A stretch of 64,000 nt of DNA from NCBI RefSeq assembly GCF_040881935.1, contig NZ_JBBECH010000041.1:46403-110402 (forward strand), in the 5' to 3' direction. The translations under genes were made by a program, and so were the position numbers. Below the pieces are notes generated by a model that worked only from the letters and a program-made list of their open reading frames with translations, did no database searches and was not told where the DNA came from. Of this stretch, positions 53,517 to 60,637 are shown piece by piece. The DNA comes from Saccharospirillum sp040881935 (GTDB lineage Bacteria; Pseudomonadota; Gammaproteobacteria; Pseudomonadales; Natronospirillaceae). Every line of letters begins with the position of its first letter. The stretch's first letter is position 1.

Positions 53517-54907
53517 TGCTGACCTCATTACATATTCAGAACTTCAAAGCGTGGAAAGACACTGGAAAAATTCGACTGGCACCTCTGACAGTAATTTTTG
53601 GTGCTAACAGTGCAGGCAAGAGCAGCTTGGGTCATCTGCTGCTTGCGCTTAAGCAAACCGTTCTTTCTGCCGATCGAAAACGGCCGTTGCATCTGGGTGA
53701 TGAAAACTCCTTGATCGAACTGGGTACCTTTTCTGAATGCATCCACAACCATGACCTCAGCCAGCCTTTGCGTTTTGATTTGGGCTGGCAGTTGCCCCAA
53801 AAATTGGAAGTGCGCGACCCTCTGACCCGAGCAAGATACCTTGGTGATCATTTGCAGCTCGATGTAAGCTTGCTGGCCGATAAGCGGGAACAGCCTCGCG
53901 TGCAACAGATGAGCTATCAACTGACCAGTGAAGACGCACTGGAGTTGGCAGTGAACTATGCCAACGATCAACTAGGTAAGCCTGAAATCATGTCAGACCA
54001 ACTAAAACTGGTGCGCAGCACAGGCCGCGCCTGGCCGCTGGATGAGCCTGACAAGTTTTACCGAATTTCCGACCAGAGTCGCGCTCGGTTTCAGAACGCC
54101 GAGTTTTTATCGGATTTCGCGCTTGCGACGGAGGCAGCACTGGGGAGTGTTTTTTACCTAGGGCCCCTGCGAGACCACCCCAAACGAATTTATTCCTGGT
54201 CCGGCGAGACACCGGAGAGTGTTGGCCAAAAGGGTGAGTTTACAATTCCTGCAATTCTCGCCTCCAGCGCTGAGCAGCGTATGCTCAGTCGTGGTTACAA
54301 GAAAAAGCAGTACCCCTTTGATACGTTTATTGCGCAGTGGCTCAAGGATCTAGGTGTGATCGAGAGTTTCAGCGTTAAGCCAGTAGCCAAAGGGCGCAAG
54401 GAGTATGAGGTGCTTCTTAAGACCCATGGCACCAGCAGCGAAGTGAAGATAACAGATGTGGGGTTTGGCGTGTCGCAAGTGTTGCCAGCCCTGACTCAGG
54501 CCTTTTATTGCCCGCCACATTCGACCGTGTGGATGGAGCAACCGGAAATCCATCTGCACCCCCAGGTGCAGGCTGAGCTGGCCGATGTGTTTATTGCTGC
54601 CACCCAGGCTCGGGAAAACGGCAGGGAACGTCATGTACAGTTGATAGTGGAAAGCCATTCCGAGCATTTTCTTAACCGCATTCAGCGTCGTGTGGCTGAA
54701 GGTAGTTTATTGGCCGAGGATGTGGCCGTGTACTTCTGTAACCGCGCCGGAGCGACCACCGAATTGGAGTCGTTGAACCTGAATATGTTCGGTGAGATTG
54801 AAAATTGGCCTGATAATTTCTTTGGTGACGAAATGGCTGACATATCCGCCAGAACCTTAGCTGCCATGAAACGTAAGAAGGAGCAACGTCGGGAGTTGGG
54901 TAAATGA
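53516..54907 (+). CDS. OLD/AAA15-type ATPase with DUF3696-like C-terminus (463 aa)
   Basis: ABC-fold AAA ATPase. N-terminal LHIQNFKAWKDTGKIRLAPL leads to the P-loop TVIFGANSAGKSSLGHLLLA (P-loop residues 29-36). The signature/Walker B region is VWMEQPEIHLHPQVQAELAD near residue 340 and the H-loop LIVESHSEHFLNRIQRRV lies near residue 380. The C-terminal 50 residues (NMFGEIENWPDNFFGDEMAD) match the DUF3696 type. No Toprim nuclease is fused. The stop overlaps the start of the PIN-like gene by 4 bp, so the two probably form a sensor/effector pair like AriA with AriB in PARIS or PtuA with PtuB in Septu. Confidence 0.85.
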   Translation: MLTSLHIQNFKAWKDTGKIRLAPLTVIFGANSAGKSSLGHLLLALKQTVLSADRKRPLHLGDENSLIELGTFSECIHNHDLSQPLRFDLGWQLPQKLEVRDPLTRARYLGDHLQLDVSLLADKREQPRVQQMSYQLTSEDALELAVNYANDQLGKPEIMSDQLKLVRSTGRAWPLDEPDKFYRISDQSRARFQNAEFLSDFALATEAALGSVFYLGPLRDHPKRIYSWSGETPESVGQKGEFTIPAILASSAEQRMLSRGYKKKQYPFDTFIAQWLKDLGVIESFSVKPVAKGRKEYEVLLKTHGTSSEVKITDVGFGVSQVLPALTQAFYCPPHSTVWMEQPEIHLHPQVQAELADVFIAATQARENGRERHVQLIVESHSEHFLNRIQRRVAEGSLLAEDVAVYFCNRAGATTELESLNLNMFGEIENWPDNFFGDEMADISARTLAAMKRKKEQRRELGK

Positions 54908-55440
54908 ACAGCGTGGTAATCGATACCAACATCCTTTTAATCGCCAATCGTCTGCATGACTCGGTATCGCCAGAATGCGTCGAAGAATGCATCTATCGCT
55001 TACAGGCAGTTCAGCAGAACGGCACAGTGGTGATTGATGACGATTATCTGATTCTTGGCGAATACCTGCACAAAACTCAGCTAAATCCGCCCAAGGGGGT
55101 CGGTGATGTATTTCTCAAGTGGCTACTGCGTAGCGCCGGTAACCCGAAGCATTGTGCAAAAGTGTCCATAACCGAGAGCGCAGCCAATGAATTCGATGAA
55201 TTCCCCGATCAGGCTCTTCAGCCCGCGTTCGACGCGCCGGATCGAAAGTTTGCCGCTGTTGCCAATGCGCATCCTGATAAACCGCCGGTATGGCAGGGCG
55301 CTGATTGTAAATGGCTTGATTGGTGGCCGCAGTTGCAAAGAGCAGGTATTGGCGTTGAGTTTGTTTGCCCGAATGACACCTGTCGTTTTTATACAAACAA
55401 GTTTCCAGGCAGGCCAGTTCCAGCGTTGCCGCAGGATTGA
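54904..55440 (+). CDS. PIN-like putative ribonuclease (178 aa)
   Basis: Begins MNSVVIDTNILLIANRLHD, with the PIN-fold first acidic residue (D7) and T/N following. VIDDDYLILGEYLHKTQ and the later DAPDRKFAAVANAHPDKPP segment, in the style of D-x-x-F-x-A-x-A, supply further acidic positions, and DCKWLDWW lies near the end. This is the acidic-residue order of a PIN nuclease, here inferred from motifs alone. It is translationally coupled to the AAA15-type ATPase gene (ATGA overlap), so it is probably the toxic effector released or activated by that ATPase. Confidence 0.6.
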   Translation: MNSVVIDTNILLIANRLHDSVSPECVEECIYRLQAVQQNGTVVIDDDYLILGEYLHKTQLNPPKGVGDVFLKWLLRSAGNPKHCAKVSITESAANEFDEFPDQALQPAFDAPDRKFAAVANAHPDKPPVWQGADCKWLDWWPQLQRAGIGVEFVCPNDTCRFYTNKFPGRPVPALPQD

Positions 55441-55443
55441 GCC

Positions 55444-56142
55444 ATGACCGACTTCTTCCGCTTCCCCCACACACCCCATATCACCTGGCTTGGCAAGGGC
55501 ATGCCTCGCGGTGACAAGGTTTTGGCGTCTCATGAAGTCGAGGTCTTGCTGTCTGGAAAGGTACGTGTCGAAGAAAAACTCGACGGTGCCAATCTTGGCA
55601 TTTCCCTTGGCACCGATGGCGCACTGCGTGCCCAGAACCGCGGCCAGTATCTGTTAGAGCCTTTCATCGGCCAGTTTTCGCGGCTTGGTTCCTGGCTAGC
55701 CCAGCATCAATGGGCCTTGACCGAGAAGTTGAACAGCGACCTGATTCTGTTTGGCGAGTGGTGCGCCGCGAAACACTCGCTGGATTACGAGAGCCTCCCC
55801 GATTGGTTTCTAGTATTTGATGTTTACGACCGCCGCGCCGGGCGCTTCTGGAGCAGTGCTCGGCGCAATTCACTGGCAGCAAAGCTTGAACTTTCGGTGG
55901 TTCCATCTGTCTACGAAGGTAGCGCCAGCCTACCAGCTCTAAAAAAAATACTCGCCACCAGCACCAGCCGTTACCGTGATGGACCTCCGGAAGGCTTGGT
56001 AATCCGTCGGGATTCCGGCGACTGGTGCGAAGCTCGCGCAAAGCTGGTCCGCGCTGAATTTACCCAAAAAATCAACGAGCACTGGCGCAGCCGAACCATT
56101 GAGTGGAATCGTGTGGCATTGGACGAGAGCAAATCGATATGA
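55444..56142 (+). CDS. RNA ligase-family nucleotidyltransferase (Rnl2-like, 232 aa)
   Basis: All covalent-nucleotidyltransferase motifs are present: motif I RVEEKLDGANLGIS with the adenylated lysine at residue 45, NRGQY (motif Ia), LFGEWCAAKH (motif III), WFLVFDVYDRR (IIIa), PPEGLVIRRDSG (IV) and RAKLVRAEFTQ (V). It would seal 3'-OH/5'-phosphate ends, most likely in RNA. It starts 3 bp after the PIN-like gene and overlaps the HNH gene by 4 bp. Sitting between two putative nucleases, it may repair self damage, or reverse or restrict the effector's action. Confidence 0.85.
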   Translation: MTDFFRFPHTPHITWLGKGMPRGDKVLASHEVEVLLSGKVRVEEKLDGANLGISLGTDGALRAQNRGQYLLEPFIGQFSRLGSWLAQHQWALTEKLNSDLILFGEWCAAKHSLDYESLPDWFLVFDVYDRRAGRFWSSARRNSLAAKLELSVVPSVYEGSASLPALKKILATSTSRYRDGPPEGLVIRRDSGDWCEARAKLVRAEFTQKINEHWRSRTIEWNRVALDESKSI

Positions 56143-56909
56143 CCCCCCTGCAACGTGCACTGGTCGAAAAAGCTGGCAATGATCACGGTTTTGAATATGT
56201 ATTACCCGCCAACGATCATACGGTAAAACTTGCCTCTGCCCGACACCGTGTGCAGGTGTGTATCAGCGCAATTGATGGGCAATATACGCTTTCTTTTACT
56301 TCGCCCGCCTCCACTCTGTTGAGCGCGGAGTTGGCACGCAGCCTGCCCGCTTTGCGGCGTAGCGCGGACAGTTTCGTGGCGCCTGATCAGGTTGCATTGA
56401 CCCAAGTGTTGCGCCGTGCCGCCGAGCTGGCACATGCCCTACCTAACCAGGCAGTGCGTGACTTTGAGGCAAGCCTGACACAGGAACTGACGCAACTACC
56501 AGAGGAACTTAAAAACACCGAAGTCGAGCGCCTGGTGCGCCAACGAATAGGCCAGCAGGCCTTTCGCAGTGCCATGGTTGATTACTGGGATGGTGCTTGC
56601 GCCGTTACTGGCATCGCCTTGTCCGAGGTACTGCGCGCCAGCCATGCCAAGCCCTGGGCCGCGTGTGACAGCGATACTGAGCGGCTGGATGTGTTCAACG
56701 GTTTTTTGCTAAGTGCCAATCTGGATGCGTTATTCGACCGCTTCCTCATTAGCTTCAGTGATGCGGGCACGCTATTACTGTCTCCACGGATCACCCCAGA
56801 TACCCAGGCCCGCCTAGGGTTGACTCAGCCACTGTGCCTACGCTGGCTGGCAGAGGAGCACCAACCCTATCTGAACTATCACCGGAATCGATTTGGAGCC
56901 TTGATGTGA
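56139..56909 (+). CDS. HNH endonuclease (HNH_2 type, 256 aa)
   Basis: The start at 56139 (MTPLQRALVEKAGNDHG) overlaps the RNA-ligase stop. The C-terminal third has the HNH_2 layout: YWDGACAVTGIALSEVLRAS, then HAKPWAACDSDTERLD and NGFLLSANLDALFDRFLI, supplying the His and Asn residues of the metal centre. The N-terminal half is a separate domain of unknown type (SASRHRVQVCISAIDGQYTL from the first part), perhaps for target recognition. Proteins of this architecture are common in restriction-like gene clusters. Probably a DNA nuclease of the island system. Confidence 0.85.
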   Translation: MTPLQRALVEKAGNDHGFEYVLPANDHTVKLASARHRVQVCISAIDGQYTLSFTSPASTLLSAELARSLPALRRSADSFVAPDQVALTQVLRRAAELAHALPNQAVRDFEASLTQELTQLPEELKNTEVERLVRQRIGQQAFRSAMVDYWDGACAVTGIALSEVLRASHAKPWAACDSDTERLDVFNGFLLSANLDALFDRFLISFSDAGTLLLSPRITPDTQARLGLTQPLCLRWLAEEHQPYLNYHRNRFGALM

Positions 56910-57323
56910 GCACCTTCGACAGCACCAAAACCCCCTTGCCCGAGATCATCAAACAGATAACCGAAGGCAAATTGCAACTGCCGGACTTTCAACGTGGCTG
57001 GGTGTGGGACGATGAACATGTACGATCACTACTGGTAAGCATAGCGCGATCTTTCCCGGTGGGTGCTGTGATGCTGCTGGAAACTGGCGGTGAAATACGC
57101 TTTCAGGTGAGACCGGTGGAGAACGTTGCCATTGCCCGAACCGGAGCGCCTGATTGCCATCCTGCACAGCCACTGTATCGATGCGTCAGCTATGAGGGCC
57201 TATGGCTTTGATAGCTTTCTCGCACGACGCCAGGAGCGGCTATTGGCAATGATTGAGAGTGTCATGGGCAAATCTATCGAACGTAGTGCGGATTCTGGGG
57301 CTGATGATGAGGCCGACTCATAG
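56906..57323 (+). pseudogene. DUF262 (GmrSD-type) gene with a large internal deletion
   Basis: A GTG start overlapping the HNH stop opens VSTFDSTKTPLPEIIKQITE and LQLPDFQRGWVWDDEHVRSL, the N-terminus of DUF262 nuclease/NTPase proteins, which continues to about 57120. The frame is then lost, and from about 57126 another frame gives ERLIAILHSHCIDASAMRAY and QERLLAMIESVMGKSIERS, which looks like the C-terminal end of the same family. DUF262 proteins are usually 500 aa or more; only about 130 codons remain, so the middle is deleted and the gene is dead. Confidence 0.65.
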
Positions 57324-58537
57324 TGTCCACCCATAAATGGCAATTCACCCCCCGCTTCCGCCGCCGCGCCTTTGGCTGGCAGTCGGCCACGCCGATCAAA
57401 CGCATCAAGGAAGCCCTTGCCGAGATAAAGCAGGTTGCCCGAAAGGAGCCGGTGCTCGCGGCAGAGGGTGCCATTATCCTGCTGGAAAAACTCGCGCCAG
57501 CACTGGAACAGGTGGACAGTTCATCGGGAGCGCTTGGAACGGCAGTCAACAAGGCTATTGATACCCTGGTGCCCATTATCGCCAAAGCCGACGTCGAACA
57601 GGCTGAGCGGCAACGCTGGCTGGAGCGGTTGTGGCAAGCGCTGCAGGACGACGAAATGCCCTACATCGAACGGTTGGGCGACTACTGGGGCGAGTTGTGC
57701 GCAACGCCGGAACTGGCATCACACTGGGCTGATGAGTTTATGCCGGCACTGGCGCAAACCTGGGCTCTGCCGCGCGGACAGAGCAGCTACTTCACGGGTA
57801 CCAGTGCCTGTCTGGCTTCCCTGTATACGGCGGGCCGTTATCAGGAGTTGCTGACACTGATCGACAAGGCGCCCTTCAAGTGGTGGCACGACCGGCGCTG
57901 GGGTGTACAAGCCTTGTCAGCGATGGGCAAAAAGGCCGAAGCGATCCGATATGCCGAAGATTCCCGCGGCCTCAATGACCCCCGCTGGCTGATCGCTCAG
58001 GCATGCGAAGCCATCCTGTTGTCCTCGGGGCTGCTTGACGAGGCTTACCACCGTTATGCCGTGGAGGCCAATCAGCGCACCACGAACCTCGCCACCTTTC
58101 GTGCCATAGTCAGGAAATACCCCAACAAGCAGCCAGAGGCAATCCTGCACGACCTGGTTGCCAGTGCACCTGGCGCTGAAGGCAAGTGGTTCGCTGCCGC
58201 CAAAGATGCTGGCCTATATGATTTGGCGATCGACCTGGCCACTCGCAGCCCTACCGATCCGCGCACGCTGACCCGCGCTGCCCGCGACTATGACGAAAAG
58301 CAGCCTGACTTCGCCTTGTCGGCTGGGCTGGCTGCACTGCACGGGATTTCGCGCGGCTATGGGTATGAAATTACCGGAGGTGATGTGCTCGACGCTTATT
58401 CGGCGGTGTCCCGGGCGGCCTCCAATGCAGGCGTGCCTACCCAGAGTATCAACGAGCAGATTCGGCTGATGACCGCCGGTGCAGAGCCTGGCAATGCGTT
58501 TATCAGATCGATTCTGGCCCGCCAATTGTTGAACTGA
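57323..58537 (+). CDS. Unknown conserved-looking helical protein, last gene of the operon (404 aa)
   Basis: A GTG start overlaps the stop of the DUF262 remnant by one base. The product is alpha-helical and repetitive, rich in tryptophan (FKWWHDRRWGVQALSAMGKK near residue 190) and alanine. It has helix pairs that resemble tetratricopeptide-like solenoids (LASLYTAGRYQELLTLIDKA, ILLSSGLLDEAYHRYAVEAN). No catalytic motif was seen. As the final member of a coupled defence-type operon it may be a scaffold or target-recognition subunit; that is inference. Confidence 0.6.
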   Translation: MSTHKWQFTPRFRRRAFGWQSATPIKRIKEALAEIKQVARKEPVLAAEGAIILLEKLAPALEQVDSSSGALGTAVNKAIDTLVPIIAKADVEQAERQRWLERLWQALQDDEMPYIERLGDYWGELCATPELASHWADEFMPALAQTWALPRGQSSYFTGTSACLASLYTAGRYQELLTLIDKAPFKWWHDRRWGVQALSAMGKKAEAIRYAEDSRGLNDPRWLIAQACEAILLSSGLLDEAYHRYAVEANQRTTNLATFRAIVRKYPNKQPEAILHDLVASAPGAEGKWFAAAKDAGLYDLAIDLATRSPTDPRTLTRAARDYDEKQPDFALSAGLAALHGISRGYGYEITGGDVLDAYSAVSRAASNAGVPTQSINEQIRLMTAGAEPGNAFIRSILARQLLN

Positions 58538-58581
58538 GCGGGACCCACTTTCATTGCGTCACGGACAATAGCAGCGGCAGC

Positions 58582-58622
58582 GCGACAACTTGAATCAACG
58601 CCAGCTAAAATGCATGTCTGTT
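58582..58622 (+). repeat. Right direct repeat of the island (41 bp)
   Basis: 35 of 41 bases identical to 36487-36527, same orientation. It lies in the leader of the CLCA_X gene, immediately before the island's end. Confidence 0.7.
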
Positions 58623-59464
58623 TCAGCCGCAATTTCAGGAGAAACTCCATTCAGCGCACACCCACCCAGCGATTGCTCGACCGCGATTTCTATCGCAACG
58701 GCCCCGATCACAGGGGTGGTCGAGAGGTCGGTTTTGCCGAGGTCAAACGCCGTTTCGGGCTGCGCACCGTCACCATTGGTCGATGGGTTACCAAGGCCGA
58801 GCAGGCAAGCACCGCCAATCATTTCTACGATGCGCTCGCTGACCTGCAGATATTACTGCACGGTCCGGCCGACCTGCTGTCGCTGCGCGGCACCCTGTCG
58901 CTAACCTATGGCCGAGGCGGCCAGCCAGGCGTGGCAGCCCACTATGAACCCGCCTCACGCACCCTGGCACTGGCCAAGAACGCCGGGCCCGGCAGCATCG
59001 CCCACGAGTGGTTTCATGCGCTGGACCACTATTTATCAGACAAAGCCTTCAAGACGGCCACGGCTGGCCGTTTCGCCTCAGCCGCCTGGCTTGCCGACAG
59101 CCCGGCCATTGACCACCCGCTCAACCGGTTACTCTTCGACTGCTTCAAAGCGATTCTGCTGAATGAGGCGGGCACCGGCACCAGCGAGTTGTTCAAGCGC
59201 TCAGTCGAGGCGGACCGCAGTCAGAGCATGCTTTACTACAGTTTGCCGGAAGAACTCGCCGCCCGCTCCTTCGAAGCCTTCATTCAGGATGCATCACTCA
59301 AAAACCACTTTCTGGTCAAAGGCACCAGGGAATCACCGGAGGCCAAACTCGGCCTCTACCCGCAGGAAGCACAGAGAGGACGTATCAATACGGCGTTCGA
59401 CCGCTATTTTCAGGCATTGGGGAACGCATTGAGCCGGCAAGGGAAGAAACCGGTAACTGAATAG
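58610..59464 (+). CDS. CLCA_X-family putative zinc metallopeptidase-like protein
   Basis: The core reads RDFYRNGPDHRGGREVGFAE at the N-terminus, LSLRGTLSLTYGRGGQPG near residue 92 and a metallopeptidase-like HEWFHALDHYL near residue 132, which supplies an HExxH-type zinc site. The family occurs in many gammaproteobacteria but its role is unknown. The ATG at 58610 lies inside the direct repeat. A better ribosome-binding site (CAGGAGA) stands before an in-frame ATT at 58649, which would make the protein 13 residues shorter; the true start is uncertain. It lies directly right of the island and on the same strand. Confidence 0.72.
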   Translation: MHVCFSRNFRRNSIQRTPTQRLLDRDFYRNGPDHRGGREVGFAEVKRRFGLRTVTIGRWVTKAEQASTANHFYDALADLQILLHGPADLLSLRGTLSLTYGRGGQPGVAAHYEPASRTLALAKNAGPGSIAHEWFHALDHYLSDKAFKTATAGRFASAAWLADSPAIDHPLNRLLFDCFKAILLNEAGTGTSELFKRSVEADRSQSMLYYSLPEELAARSFEAFIQDASLKNHFLVKGTRESPEAKLGLYPQEAQRGRINTAFDRYFQALGNALSRQGKKPVTE

Positions 59465-59547
59465 TTTCGGAGTTCGCACAATACGAGCGGCGGCTACCGG
59501 TTGATCGACGGCGAATTCTGAGCCTTGATACCCATTTACAAAACGGG

Positions 59548-60186
59548 TCAGCTTTTTCCTGATGGGGCTGCCGCTTGTTTCTGGTCCCACAACACCTTCA
59601 CCGGCCGGGACAATTTTTCCGGATGACGCGGCGTAATCTCAGCAAAGCACTCGTAGATGCGCTGCATATCGGCCTCGAGGTCATCACTGGGTTGCAGAAT
59701 AAGTGGGAATGTCAGCTGCTTTTTGCCGTAATCTGCGACTGCAAGCACAATCGGAACTCCAGCCTGACGGGCAATGTGATGAAACCCGGTTTTCCACCTG
59801 TCGGCACTGCTGCGCGTCCCCTCTGGCGTCATCACGATGATGATGCGGTTATGGCGGTTTAACTCCGCCACGGTTTGCCCCACCAGGCCCCCGGCCCGAG
59901 ATCGGTTCACCGGAATACCGCCCAGTCTCGTAAGCAACCAACCCAGAGGGCCCTTGAACAGAGTGTTCTTGATCATGAAGCGGGCATGCAATGCCAACGC
60001 GATGCCACTGATAATGCCCAGAACTCCGTCCCAATTCGACGTGTGCGGCCCACCCACCACGATAGCCCTGGGAACGTCGGGGAAGGGTTTTACATCCCAG
60101 CCCGCCAGTCGCAACAAGCCTGTGGCCACCCAGCGTAGCGGTGAGCGACCGCTGGACCTTTCCGGAATCATGTTATCGTTTTGCAT
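59548..60186 (-). CDS. Lysophospholipid acyltransferase-family protein (212 aa)
   Basis: PlsC-like acyltransferase. The HxxxxD box is in GGPHTSNWDGVLGI near residue 48, followed by a membrane-associated segment, the FKGPLGWLLTRLGGIPVNRS region and the EGTRSS-type acceptor-binding motif (VMTPEGTRSSADRWKTGFHH) near residue 122. It probably acylates a glycerolipid or related acceptor at the inner membrane. It converges with the CLCA_X gene and diverges from katG. The exact substrate is unknown. Confidence 0.85.
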   Translation of the reverse strand: MQNDNMIPERSSGRSPLRWVATGLLRLAGWDVKPFPDVPRAIVVGGPHTSNWDGVLGIISGIALALHARFMIKNTLFKGPLGWLLTRLGGIPVNRSRAGGLVGQTVAELNRHNRIIIVMTPEGTRSSADRWKTGFHHIARQAGVPIVLAVADYGKKQLTFPLILQPSDDLEADMQRIYECFAEITPRHPEKLSRPVKVLWDQKQAAAPSGKS

Positions 60187-60637
60187 AGTAATTCTGACCT
60201 TTTCTACAACAACCTGCGATCTTACCGCATCCGGTCACCGGTGACACACCCGCTAATAGTTGGGCAACACGCTGCTGAACGACATAAACCAACCGCAGAA
60301 TACAGCACGCCGGAAGATTATGTTCTATCCTCGATCGGCGTCAGCAGACCCTGTTAGCCCGCAGAGCCGGGCGATATAGAAAAACTATTACATCGGTCAG
60401 TAAAACAAACTTATGACAATCACCGGGCACTGCTATAACTGTTTTATCCAAAGCGGCGAGGAAGCCATGACTCGACCGCTTGCCTTGCAACTAACTGACA
60501 TGGCTCAGTCCGGTGCTGGCTCCCGGCAGGCAGACGGAACAGTTTCGTACACGATGGTCAGTGCATCGGATCCGAACTAACGTTACAGAGCGCCATAATC
60601 AAAATAATGAACCAAACAGTTACAGACGGAGAGAGTT
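60187..60637. other. katG upstream intergenic region
   Basis: A 451-bp gap with no convincing gene. It must hold the katG promoter and probably its redox-responsive control site, but no OxyR box was identified by eye. The katG ribosome-binding site is GGAGAGAG just before the ATG. Confidence 0.4.

Larger units (their letters stand above)
36487..58622. mobile_element. Putative 22-kb genomic (defence) island flanked by direct repeats
   Basis: The segment between the imperfect 41-bp direct repeats holds a Fic-fold regulator, a decayed WYL regulator and the long helicase-methylase-ATPase operon, none of them core metabolic genes. Outside it lie trpG on the left and the CLCA_X gene on the right. 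No integrase or transposase is seen inside, so the mechanism of entry is unclear; homologous exchange or loss of the recombinase are possible. Mutations inside (WYL wreck, DUF262 deletion) show it is not brand new. Confidence 0.6.
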
